Below the pieces are notes generated by a model. It saw only the letters and a list, made by a program, of their open reading frames with translations, was not told the origin of the DNA and searched no databases. From a virus, in the IMG/VR virus record IMGVR_UViG_3300021376_000090, positions 1 to 50,138 of that record: a DNA stretch of 50,138 nt. One strand, given 5' to 3'. This document shows positions 18,061 through 26,343 of this stretch, one piece after another. Position 1 is the stretch's first letter, and the number at the start of each line of letters is the position of its first letter. Made by a program: the position numbers and the translations under genes.

Positions 18061-18069
18061 GGAGAAAAA

Positions 18070-21000
18070 GTGACTGAATTTGTTCACTTACATTGTCATT
18101 CTGAATATTCACTGCTTGATGGGATGTCAACGCCGGATGAAATTGCAAAAATTACTAGCACTAACGGACAAATTGCCGCCGCAATTACAGACCACGGCAC
18201 AATGGGCGGTGTGTTAAAGTTCCAAGATGCTTGTAATAAACACAATGTTAAACCATTGTTCGGTATTGAAGCCTACTTTGTACCATCAATTGAACACGAT
18301 GCAAAAGACACAAGCGAAAGGTTTCATTTAATACTGCTTGCTAAAACAAATGAAGGTTTGCAAAAATTATTCAAGATGAATCAAAGAGCTTGGAGCGACA
18401 ATTTTTATTACAAGCCTAGAATGGATTTTAATCTTCTTGAAGAACTGGTGGACAATGATATTATTGCGCTTTCGGGTTGTATGGCGAGTGCTATATCAAA
18501 ATCAATTTTGGCGGGAGATACAAATAGGGCTCAAGAGTTATCGGAGCGCTTTTTAAAGATATTTAAAGATGACTTCTACTACGAAATACAGGCTTGGAAT
18601 CCAAAAGAATTAAATGACGGTCTTATAAGTTTGGCGGGTACATATAATAGACCTGTCGTAGCAACAGCAGATTGTCATTTCCCAACAAAGCATGATAAAG
18701 GATGTGAAGAAATCCTACTAATGCTTTCACAATATCCCAGCCTTAACGCAGCAGAACAAAGGCATGCTAAAGAGCATGCTGATTGCATTCATGTGGCTGG
18801 AATTGATATGGTGGCAAAAATTAATAATATGTATCCTAACCGGTTTCTTAGGTTTGATAAGATTAATCCATATGTGGCAAATGTAGACGAGGTGGCTTCG
18901 TGGTTTAAAGATGCCGGGTATGATCGTACCGATATTCTGGAAAATACGATAGAGATAGCGCAGAAATGCACTGCCAAGTTGGAAAAGCGAAAGAATCTGT
19001 TGCCAAAATTTATGCGTACAATAAATTCGGACGATTACTTGGCTGAAGTTACAAGCTTTCGCTTAAAAGAGCTGGGCTTGGGTGAAGAATATGTGCAACG
19101 ACTTAACGAGGAGTTGGGGATTATTAAACAGCTCGGCTTTGCCGACTATTTCTTGATTGTATGGGATCTTGTTAAATGGGCAGACAACAACAACATTGGC
19201 AGAGGCACAGGGCGAGGCTCTGTTGGCGGTAGCGTGCTGGCGTACTTGCTCGACATTACCAAGGTAGACCCGATAAAATACAACCTTTTGTTTTCCCGAT
19301 TTATAAACCCCGAAAGAAACGACTATCCCGACATTGACCTGGACTTTGAAGATAAACGCAGAGATGAAGTCAAAAATTATCTTGCCACGCGCTGGGGTGA
19401 AGATAAGGTTGCGGCAATTTCGATCTATGGCACGTTTAAGCCAAAGAGTGCGGTCAAAGATGTTGCACGAATTCTACAGGTTCCGTATGCTGAAATCAAT
19501 TCCATCACCCCATTCTTTGAAACAATCGAAGAATTAAAGAATACGGAAAAAGGAAAGATATTTGTTCGCAAATATCCCGATATTCCGGTATTGGCAGAGA
19601 GATTGCAAGAGCGTGTGCGTACAGCAGGCGTGCATGCTGCAGGAATGGTGGTATCTGCCGTACCATTAACAGAAGTATGCCCTGTGGAGTCAAGAAAAGA
19701 CTCTCAAGGCGGGGAGCGAAGTGCGGTTACAGCCTTTGCGATGGAAGACGCAGAAGCCGTTGGGCTTATAAAAATAGATGTTTTGGGTCTAAAGACCGTA
19801 TCTGTCATTAAAGACGCGCTAGCGATGATTAGAGAGCGCTACGGGCTTGATGTGGAAGCACAATCCCTGGCTCTGGATGACCAAAGGGTGTATGAGAACT
19901 TTAATAACATCAATACGGTGGGTATTTTCCAAACAGATGCCGCCGCCTATCGTAATTTGATTGAAAGAATGGGTATTGATAACTTTAACGACCTTGTGGT
20001 GTCAAACGCCCTTGTTAGACCCGGCGCTTTGTTGTCGCAAGGGCAGAAATATATTGACTGTAAGAAGGGTGATGCTGATCCGAAGTATCCACATGAGGTT
20101 GTGAAGTCAATTTTAGAAGAAACATATGGCACAGTTATCTTCCAAGAGCAACTCATGCAAATGGCGGTGCTGTTGGCGGGATTTTCTTGGTCAGAAGCAG
20201 ACTCATTGCGCAAAATTATTGGTAAAAAACGTGATGTAGCCGAGTTTGATAAATTCAAAGAGAAGTTTATTAGCAATCCTTACTTAACCAAATCAAAATC
20301 GGACAAAATATGGTCTGAGTTTGAGATGTCGGCGTTGTATATGTTTAATAAATCCCATGCTGTTGCCTATTCTTTGATGTCGTATCAGACAATGTGGTTA
20401 AAAGTCAATTATCCGCTCGAATTTGTATGGGCTCTTTTGTACAATGAGTCAGCAACTGACAAAATCACTGCCTATTTGATGGAAGCACAACGCTTGGGGC
20501 TTAAAATTTATCCGCCAGACATCAATAAGTCACAAGAATTCTTCTCAATGTCACTGCCGGGTGAAGATGAAGGCATTAGGTTCGGTCTTACTAATGTAAC
20601 TGGCTGTGGTGTGAGCGCAATTAAAGAGATTTTTGACAAAAGACCTTTTAATTCCTTTGAAGAGTTTAATAATAAGTGTTCTAAATCTGCGGTGAAGGCT
20701 CCATTGCGAGAGAATTTTGATAAAGTTGGCGCATTTGATTCAATGGGTCACGTATCGCAGTTTGATCATCAAAGATATTACCTACCTGTGCTTGGATTTC
20801 CAATCAAGTCAAGTGAATTTAAGACAGAGATTGATGAATTTGTTGAAAATGCTGCGGATTTTCATGAAACAATGTCAAGCCTTACCTTGATTAAAGCTGT
20901 AGTGAGGTCTACAAAGAAAGCTCAGAATTATTTGCGTGTTGAATTTGAAGACCATTCCGGCTCCTGCACTGTTTTTGGTGAAAGAAATACAGAATTGGCA

Positions 21001-21471
21001 CAGAGGGATTATGTTTATGCTCTAATTGGCGACAGAACATTGCACGCATATTGTGACGTGTATCAAGCACAAGATTCGAAATTGTTTAATGTAATGATGA
21101 TGAAGAAACAAGGGCTAGATCACAAATATGCCTGGGTGTATAAGCATGATATTGGGTTTATCAACGATCCAAAAACAATGATGTATGTGTTTAACATTAG
21201 AAACTTCATAACATCATCAGGAAAAGAAATGGCAAGCGTATATTGTTGGGATGGCAAACAATTCTTCAAAGTTGTTATCTTTGCAGCAGTGTATAAAAAA
21301 GTAAAAAGTTTGTTAAAGGAAGGTGAGTGGTATGTAGCACGACTATCAAGAGTCGAAGATAAGGAAACACTTAATCGACTTGACTCTTTCAAGCTCGATT
21401 CTGCTGATAAACTGATTACCATAGAAGATTATATTAAAAGAAAAAACATCAAACAGGAGGAATATGTCTGA
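18070..21471 (+). CDS. dnaE: DNA polymerase III alpha subunit (DnaE-type) with intact PHP domain
   Basis: 1133 residues, slightly shorter than bacterial DnaE. GTG start with AAGGAG five bases upstream. The PHP domain has HLHCHSEYSLLDG (H8, H10, D17), TDHG (H42), GIEAY, RFHLI, SGCM and ADCHFP, so all nine usual metal ligands seem present, unlike E. coli DnaE. This suggests built-in 3'-5' proofreading. The palm has GRGTGRGSVGGS, PDIDLDF (D421, D423) and KIDVLGLKT (D570). An OB-like region is near 935-1005. It ends 8 bases inside the methyltransferase gene. No sliding clamp or loader was seen, so the host clamp is probably used. Confidence 0.95.
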   Translation: MTEFVHLHCHSEYSLLDGMSTPDEIAKITSTNGQIAAAITDHGTMGGVLKFQDACNKHNVKPLFGIEAYFVPSIEHDAKDTSERFHLILLAKTNEGLQKLFKMNQRAWSDNFYYKPRMDFNLLEELVDNDIIALSGCMASAISKSILAGDTNRAQELSERFLKIFKDDFYYEIQAWNPKELNDGLISLAGTYNRPVVATADCHFPTKHDKGCEEILLMLSQYPSLNAAEQRHAKEHADCIHVAGIDMVAKINNMYPNRFLRFDKINPYVANVDEVASWFKDAGYDRTDILENTIEIAQKCTAKLEKRKNLLPKFMRTINSDDYLAEVTSFRLKELGLGEEYVQRLNEELGIIKQLGFADYFLIVWDLVKWADNNNIGRGTGRGSVGGSVLAYLLDITKVDPIKYNLLFSRFINPERNDYPDIDLDFEDKRRDEVKNYLATRWGEDKVAAISIYGTFKPKSAVKDVARILQVPYAEINSITPFFETIEELKNTEKGKIFVRKYPDIPVLAERLQERVRTAGVHAAGMVVSAVPLTEVCPVESRKDSQGGERSAVTAFAMEDAEAVGLIKIDVLGLKTVSVIKDALAMIRERYGLDVEAQSLALDDQRVYENFNNINTVGIFQTDAAAYRNLIERMGIDNFNDLVVSNALVRPGALLSQGQKYIDCKKGDADPKYPHEVVKSILEETYGTVIFQEQLMQMAVLLAGFSWSEADSLRKIIGKKRDVAEFDKFKEKFISNPYLTKSKSDKIWSEFEMSALYMFNKSHAVAYSLMSYQTMWLKVNYPLEFVWALLYNESATDKITAYLMEAQRLGLKIYPPDINKSQEFFSMSLPGEDEGIRFGLTNVTGCGVSAIKEIFDKRPFNSFEEFNNKCSKSAVKAPLRENFDKVGAFDSMGHVSQFDHQRYYLPVLGFPIKSSEFKTEIDEFVENAADFHETMSSLTLIKAVVRSTKKAQNYLRVEFEDHSGSCTVFGERNTELAQRDYVYALIGDRTLHAYCDVYQAQDSKLFNVMMMKKQGLDHKYAWVYKHDIGFINDPKTMMYVFNIRNFITSSGKEMASVYCWDGKQFFKVVIFAAVYKKVKSLLKEGEWYVARLSRVEDKETLNRLDSFKLDSADKLITIEDYIKRKNIKQEEYV

Positions 21472-22144
21472 TAGTCTTTTGGAAAAAATAAACAGTATTA
21501 ACTGGTGGCATTGTATTGATATCAATGGCACTGTTACACCGGGACTAAACAAGGAATCACAGGATACTTTTGACAACCTAGGCTTGCCGAAAGATATGAC
21601 AGGTATGACTGTTTTTGACATTGGAGCCTGGGATGGATTTTATTCATTTGCCTGTGAGAAAAGAAATGCGCAAAGAATCGTAGCGTCAGATAAATTTGTT
21701 TGGGAAGAGAAATGGGAGATGGGTGGGGGTGTTTATGGCACTGGTGATGCAGGTTTTGAGCTTGCTCGCAAACAACTTAGTTCTAAGGTTGAAAAACTTG
21801 TTGCAAGCGTTGAAGATCTTCAATCTATAAATATAGGAAAATTTGATGTTGTATTAATGCTTGGTGTTATATATCATGCAAAAAATCCAATGCAATATCT
21901 TGAGATAGCAAAATCTTTATGTAGTGGTACAGTTTACATAGAAACTCATGTTGATATGTTAGATTTTAAACACCCTGCGGCAAGATATTATGTCGGGGAT
22001 GAATTGAATAAAGATGCTACAAATTACTGGGGATTTAATCCGCCGGCAGTTAGGGGGATGATGCAGGATCTAGGGTATCATAATATTACTGATACTCAGT
22101 TAAGAACAGTAAACCGTTGGATATTCAGAGGGAGTGTAAAATAA
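21464..22144 (+). CDS. Class I SAM methyltransferase, CmoB/DUF1698-like
   Basis: 226 residues with AGGAGG before ATG 21464. The SAM motif is TVFDIGAWDGFYSF, followed by an acidic loop-end VASDKFVW. The lead-in WHCIDINGTVTPG and LGLPKDMTG resembles the CmoB-type tRNA uridine-34 methyltransferase family; motif IV region is FDVVLMLGVIYHAKNP. Many proteins of this shape act on tRNA wobble uridine or on sugars, so the substrate is not settled. Overlaps DnaE by 8 bases and the recombinase start by 1. Confidence 0.7.
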   Translation: MSDSLLEKINSINWWHCIDINGTVTPGLNKESQDTFDNLGLPKDMTGMTVFDIGAWDGFYSFACEKRNAQRIVASDKFVWEEKWEMGGGVYGTGDAGFELARKQLSSKVEKLVASVEDLQSINIGKFDVVLMLGVIYHAKNPMQYLEIAKSLCSGTVYIETHVDMLDFKHPAARYYVGDELNKDATNYWGFNPPAVRGMMQDLGYHNITDTQLRTVNRWIFRGSVK

Positions 22145-23058
22145 TGTTATTAGTAGATAAAAGAAAAGGCGATTTAATGCCGGTACACGAAGTGATACCG
22201 ACACCAAGCATTGGATTGAATAGAGCACTTGGTGGTGGGTTGAATACTGGTGCAACGCATTTATTCTGGGGCACACCTTCTGTTGGTAAAACAACAATGT
22301 GCTTTAGAATTCTTGCTGAAGCACAGAAACTGGGATATCGACCAATAATTATTGATTCAGAATCGTCTTATAATGATGAATATGCAGCTAAGTGCGGTAT
22401 CGATATTAAAGATATTGTGGTAGTGCAGTCAACAATTGTAGAAGAGATATTAAAAAATATTTATGAATATCTGACACATCCAAACGAAAAGCACATCTTT
22501 TTATTTGACAGTCTTTCTAACATTATTAAAGAAGAGTTCTATGATAAGCCGGAGGGCGGCAAGGCAATGGGCTTGCAATCAAGATCGCAAGGATTCCTCT
22601 TACAGAAGTTAGTAAACTATTTGCATAAAGAAAGAAATGTTATGCTCTTTGTTGCTCACCAGACAGTCGATCTTAGCGGTATGTTTGCTGTAACAAAAGC
22701 AAAGATGGGTAATACAGTGCATCACAATATGCATAATATTGTTAAACTGTTTCTGTCAATGTCAAAGAGTGAAATGGAAAGAGATGACACAAACCTTATT
22801 ACTAGTCAACGTGCTACATGGACAATTGAAAAGACAAAGCAGTTACCAAGCATCGGCACTACGGGTTATTATTATGTTCTTCCACAAGAAGGTAAGATAG
22901 ATGTTGATAGAGAACTAATCGATATCGCTGTTGCAATGGAAATCATTCAGCGCAAAGGCGCGTGGTATTCTTATGAAGATCAGAAGTGGAACGGTCTTAC
23001 CGCCATTGAATTCACAGACAAGCAGCGTGCGGAAATTGGTAAAGCGATTCTAGGATGA
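22144..23058 (+). CDS. RecA/RadA-like recombinase (UvsX/Sak4 type)
   Basis: 304 residues from ATG 22144 with GAGGGAG upstream; a TTG at 22117 is in frame but disfavoured. Walker A is GTPSVGKT (43-50), after the typical TPSIGLNRALGGGL substrate-side lead; IIIDSES holds the conserved catalytic acidic residue, and IFLFDSLSN is Walker B. The KAMGLQSRSQGFLLQ region matches RecA loop L1 surroundings and LFVAHQ the Gln switch. It would load on ssDNA for strand exchange and repair. ATGA overlap with the nuclease gene after it. Confidence 0.88.
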   Translation: MLLVDKRKGDLMPVHEVIPTPSIGLNRALGGGLNTGATHLFWGTPSVGKTTMCFRILAEAQKLGYRPIIIDSESSYNDEYAAKCGIDIKDIVVVQSTIVEEILKNIYEYLTHPNEKHIFLFDSLSNIIKEEFYDKPEGGKAMGLQSRSQGFLLQKLVNYLHKERNVMLFVAHQTVDLSGMFAVTKAKMGNTVHHNMHNIVKLFLSMSKSEMERDDTNLITSQRATWTIEKTKQLPSIGTTGYYYVLPQEGKIDVDRELIDIAVAMEIIQRKGAWYSYEDQKWNGLTAIEFTDKQRAEIGKAILG

Positions 23059-23354
23059 AAAGAACTGAGAAAGAAGAAATAAAAAAAGACAAGGCAAAGG
23101 CTGTTAAAAATTCCGGTAGGGGAATTAAGAAGGGCGATGCTGTTATGAATAAATTTGTGGTTGACTATAAGCATAATGAAAAAACATTTACCCTTACACA
23201 TAAATTTTGGAAAAAGATTACAAAAGATGCTTGGAATAGCAATTATAGATATCCGTGCGTATCTGTAGTAATGGGCAAAGATTCTGAAACAAAAGTTGCA
23301 ATAATTGATTGGGAAGTTTTTAAAGAATTAGTTAAAGGAAGCGAGTACGAATAA
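23055..23354 (+). CDS. Putative PD-(D/E)XK nuclease, Holliday-junction-resolvase-like
   Basis: 99 residues. The segment NSGRGIKKGDAVMNKFVVDY then KHNEKTFTLT fits a compact PD-(D/E)XK core: Asp in KGDA, then V-D-Y-K as the D-x-K pair, then a beta strand with Ser/Thr, and a closing CVSVVMG strand. Archaeal-type resolvases look like this, but the family is so diverse that by-eye calls are risky. ATGA overlap with the recombinase and 1-base overlap with the next gene. It could instead be a small DNA-binding protein. Confidence 0.55.
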   Translation: MKRTEKEEIKKDKAKAVKNSGRGIKKGDAVMNKFVVDYKHNEKTFTLTHKFWKKITKDAWNSNYRYPCVSVVMGKDSETKVAIIDWEVFKELVKGSEYE

Positions 23355-23677
23355 TGCCAGACATTATTATTAATAAAGAAATTATTGCTGAGCAAATGGG
23401 TGATAAAGCTGATGAATTTATTGAATGCATCAGGGTTGTCCAAGACATTATTGACAATCCAGATCACTATTTAGGAACTCAAGCGATTAAGTATGCTAAT
23501 ATACTTGCTGCGTATAGAACACTAATGATTGTAAAATCACAGGCATTCAAAAGAAAGTCTGCGGTTATGACAGACCAAGATAAGTTTGTAAATGATATTT
23601 GGAAAACTATGTACGAAGCTCTAACAGAAAATATAAATGCATTAAAAATTGCCGGAAAGGGCGGTTATAACCAATGA
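23354..23677 (+). CDS. Unrecognised helical protein in the recombination operon
   Basis: 107 residues; TAATG overlap before and ATGA overlap after, so tightly coupled to the nuclease genes on both sides. The sequence is largely helical (ADEFIECIRVVQDIIDNPDH, YANILAAYRTLMIVKSQAFK) with no Cys and no catalytic motif. A partner for one of the neighbouring nucleases is possible from position. Confidence 0.6.
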   Translation: MPDIIINKEIIAEQMGDKADEFIECIRVVQDIIDNPDHYLGTQAIKYANILAAYRTLMIVKSQAFKRKSAVMTDQDKFVNDIWKTMYEALTENINALKIAGKGGYNQ

Positions 23678-24399
23678 AATCATTAAAACAGTTAAGAAAG
23701 CCAAAGGATGTGGTTGTTGTTGAATCTAAATCTCCAACGGATTTAGAAAACACTTTGTGTAAAGCAATAGATGACCAGCTTTTAAAGAAAAACGAGACAA
23801 TATTTAAAAAAGTTAGTGGGTTTCATCCAAGCTATACCAATCAATGCTCTAGATATTGGTATTATTTATTTGATGGTGTAGATGTAACTTCAGATTTTAG
23901 TCCACAAACGCATAGAATATTTGATAATGGTCATGCTGTACATGACAGATTATACGGATATTTTAGAGATATGGGTATTCTTGTAGATGAAGAAATATCA
24001 GTTACTTATTCTGATCCGCCAATTGAGGGCACGGCAGATGGTATTATTAATTGGTATGGAGATAAGCTGATAGAGTTAAAATCAATTAGCTCTGAGGGTT
24101 TCCATTATAGACAGATTTATAAAAAACCAAAAGATGAACACTATCGTCAAGCTCAAATATACATGCAATGTTTAAATCTTGATTCTGGTTTCGTAATTTA
24201 TGAAAACAAAAATAATCAAGAGATATTACCAATATATATTCAAAAAGATCAAGACTTTATAAATAAATTATTCAAAAAGTACAGAGAATATTATGGAAAC
24301 TTTGTAACACAAAGTATTCCTGACAGACCATACAAGCGAACATCAAAAAATTGTTCTTCTTGTGATTTGGCTGCTTTATGCTGGGGAGACAGTGGGTAG
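23674..24399 (+). CDS. Cas4/RecB-like PD-(D/E)XK exonuclease with Fe-S cysteines
   Basis: 241 residues. Nuclease motifs: GHAVHDRL (His), EGTADGII (Asp), LIELKSIS (E-x-K) and HYRQAQIYM (Q-x3-Y), in the RecB/AddB/Cas4 order. C58 in NQCSRYWYY and C227, C230, C236 near the C-terminus are spaced like the 4Fe-4S ligands of Cas4 and AddB. These enzymes resect DNA ends to ssDNA, which suits the RecA-like gene two genes upstream. No CRISPR array or other cas gene is present, so recombination or host-DNA breakdown is the likelier job. Confidence 0.85.
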   Translation: MKSLKQLRKPKDVVVVESKSPTDLENTLCKAIDDQLLKKNETIFKKVSGFHPSYTNQCSRYWYYLFDGVDVTSDFSPQTHRIFDNGHAVHDRLYGYFRDMGILVDEEISVTYSDPPIEGTADGIINWYGDKLIELKSISSEGFHYRQIYKKPKDEHYRQAQIYMQCLNLDSGFVIYENKNNQEILPIYIQKDQDFINKLFKKYREYYGNFVTQSIPDRPYKRTSKNCSSCDLAALCWGDSG

Positions 24400-24703
24400 T
24401 GGTGTTTTTAGAATTTGCAAAAACGAAAAATGCAAAAAGAGGTTTGAAGCAAAAGTTTACAACAGTATATATTGTTCTGCAGAATGCAGAAGGATAGTTA
24501 CTAACAAAAAATTATTAGAAAATTATTACGAAAAAAAACGTAACAAAGGTAAAAAAAGAGTCTGTGAAACACCGGAGTGTAATACAATTTTATCTCGTTA
24601 CAATAAGGAAAACATATGCGAAAGATGCAAAGACGAAAGATTCATTCAAAGACTCGTAAGCTGGGGATGGGACGAAGAAAAGCTTCGAAAAGAAAAAATG
24701 TGA
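24392..24703 (+). CDS. Double zinc-finger protein
   Basis: 103 residues from GTG 24392 with GGGGAG upstream; an earlier in-frame GTG at 24362 is possible. Two Cys4 sites: C9-x4-C14...C28-x3-C32 and C58-x4-C63...C76-x2-C79, joined by a basic helix (NYYEKKRNKGKKR). The first site aligns exactly in spacing with the N-terminus of the phosphoesterase at 11861 (F-x-x-x-x-x-N-x-x-Y-x-x-x-x-C-R-R). DNA binding is inferred. It overlaps the nuclease before it and the RuvC-like gene after it. Confidence 0.65.
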   Translation: MGSGVFRICKNEKCKKRFEAKVYNSIYCSAECRRIVTNKKLLENYYEKKRNKGKKRVCETPECNTILSRYNKENICERCKDERFIQRLVSWGWDEEKLRKEKM

Positions 24704-25281
24704 GTATAAAGTCTATTGCTAAAAATAATTTTACTAAAGTTTTATCTATAGATCCATCATCACATTCTTTAGGTTGGGCTGTAATTGAGATGGGGGTTAA
24801 GCAACCTCGTTTGATAAAGTGTGGAAAGATTAAATTCCCCAAGTCCTCAGAAATGCATATTAAATTTCAGGCAATAAATGATGGATTGGCTGAGATATGC
24901 AATGAGTATAAACCAAATGAATGTGTTATAGAGCAATCTGTATATATTCAAAATTTTCAAACAAGTAGAATCATTTCTTACATCATTGGCTATTCGTGGG
25001 GTATTGCACAGAACTATTGTTCTAAAGTTATTGATATAAATCCGATGATATGGAAGCGTGGAATAGGGTATAAAAATCTTTCTAAACAAGATAAAGAATA
25101 TCTACTTACAGAGGCTAGCAAGAAGAAAGAAAGAAAAGACCGTGTGCGTGATATTATTACCGGGCATTTTGAAATGACCGAAGAAGATCTTGATGACGAT
25201 GACATCATTGATGCAGTCGGTATTGGTTTGTGGTATTATTTAATGTTGAGCGCAAATGGCACTAGAACCGTACAAAGATAA
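24616..25281 (+). CDS. RuvC-like Holliday-junction resolvase
   Basis: 221 residues from ATG 24616, which has AAGGAAAA upstream but overlaps the zinc-finger gene by 88 bases; in-frame ATG 24667 and GTG 24700 are alternatives and remove a very basic N-terminal tail. RNase H-like catalytic acids: VLSIDPSS (D46), CVIEQS (E106), and the DDDIIDAVGIG cluster (D196, D199). RuvC-family enzymes cut four-way junctions, needed to resolve recombination intermediates before packaging. Context with recombinase and exonuclease supports this. Confidence 0.85.
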   Translation: MRKMQRRKIHSKTRKLGMGRRKASKRKNVSIKSIAKNNFTKVLSIDPSSHSLGWAVIEMGVKQPRLIKCGKIKFPKSSEMHIKFQAINDGLAEICNEYKPNECVIEQSVYIQNFQTSRIISYIIGYSWGIAQNYCSKVIDINPMIWKRGIGYKNLSKQDKEYLLTEASKKKERKDRVRDIITGHFEMTEEDLDDDDIIDAVGIGLWYYLMLSANGTRTVQR

Positions 25282-25552
25282 AAGCTGGCTTTACGAACAT
25301 TATGTTCGCAAGAGGATGAACCTTACAGACATAGTTAAACTATTAAAACAAACTTATAATATAGAAATCACCCCACAAGGTTTGTATAACTGGTGTGAAA
25401 AATATCAATTGTTAAGATTTAGAGGAAAAGGCAGAAATCTTGCTTCAACAGTAAAGCGAAGACCGCAATCGCCAATGCAAAAAGAAGTTGAAAAACGAAA
25501 GCGACAAAAAAGAAAAGAAATACAAATGAGAAAGAAAGGTTACGGTAGATAA
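25256..25552 (+). CDS. Helix-turn-helix DNA-binding protein with basic tail
   Basis: 98 residues; ATG 25256 lies inside the end of the RuvC-like gene. Residues ~8-50 (WLYEHYVRKRMNLTDIVKLL then ITPQGLYNWCEKYQL) form a homeodomain-like HTH as found in phage regulators and transposase-type HTHs. Residues 60-98 are almost all Lys/Arg/Gln (EVEKRKRQKRKEIQMRKKGY). A DNA-binding role is likely; the target is unknown. TAATG overlap with the next gene. Confidence 0.7.
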   Translation: MALEPYKDKSWLYEHYVRKRMNLTDIVKLLKQTYNIEITPQGLYNWCEKYQLLRFRGKGRNLASTVKRRPQSPMQKEVEKRKRQKRKEIQMRKKGYGR

Positions 25553-26343
25553 TGCAAAGAAAAGTAGCACTTAGTGATATTGCAATTTTTGGCGAAATCG
25601 ATATGCTTTATAATCATGTTCGGGTGCTTGAGGCTCGTCAAAATACTAGTAAGTTTAAGTGCCTCGGCACAGGTAAATGTTGTAAGATTGGTATTACTAT
25701 TCATATGGCTGAATGTGCAAATATTGCATATAATATAAATAGAAAATATTATTTAGATCTAGAAAATAAAGGTGAAGAATTTGCCAAACAATCTTTTAAT
25801 GAAGTTATATCAAAGTTAAAAGAAGCAATGAATGACACTAGTTGGGAATTTGGCGGTGAAACTGAAAAGTGGTGCGCATTCTATAAAAATGGATGCACAA
25901 TTTATGATCATCGCCCGATGGTTTGTAGAAGTTTTGGTACGATTGTAGGAGTTGATGATTACTGCCCTCGGATTAGAAATGCATATGGTAATATTGATTT
26001 TTTTGCCGGCGAGCCTGTAGAGAATACAATTAGACAATTTCAATTGCTTTTAAAAAAATATGCAGAGGGAAAAAATTCAAACTATGACGTGGTTGTATAT
26101 ATGCCATTGGGCGTTCTTAGTTTTTTAATATCAACTGAAGAGCTTGAAGAGCTTGCACGAACTACTGATGACAGAATGTGGCGAGCTGTTCAAGGATGGT
26201 ATAATTATAGAGTTGAATATACAAAAATTCACGGCTTACCTTTGCCAAGATTGAAAGAAGAAGCGGCTGCGGCAGGCGGAGAGATTGGGTTTAAAATAGA
26301 TGAAAGTGCAATGGACTACAGCAGTAGTATTGAACAAGTCTGA
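25552..26343 (+). CDS. YkgJ/UPF0153-type cysteine-cluster protein
   Basis: 263 residues. Cysteines are grouped as FKCLGTGKCCKIG near residue 40, then WCAFYKNGCTIYDHRPMVCR around residue 110-125. The second half matches the YkgJ family signature (C...C-x-I-Y-x-x-R-P-x-x-C-R). The family is thought to bind a metal or Fe-S centre; its reaction is unproven. In phages it is rare enough to note. The last 44 bases overlap the glycosyltransferase gene. Confidence 0.7.
   Translation: MQRKVALSDIAIFGEIDMLYNHVRVLEARQNTSKFKCLGTGKCCKIGITIHMAECANIAYNINRKYYLDLENKGEEFAKQSFNEVISKLKEAMNDTSWEFGGETEKWCAFYKNGCTIYDHRPMVCRSFGTIVGVDDYCPRIRNAYGNIDFFAGEPVENTIRQFQLLLKKYAEGKNSNYDVVVYMPLGVLSFLISTEELEELARTTDDRMWRAVQGWYNYRVEYTKIHGLPLPRLKEEAAAAGGEIGFKIDESAMDYSSSIEQV

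Noticed and set aside
23674-24399. CRISPR-associated Cas4
   Set aside because: No repeat-spacer array and no cas1, cas2 or effector gene in the window; a phage recombination exonuclease fits better.
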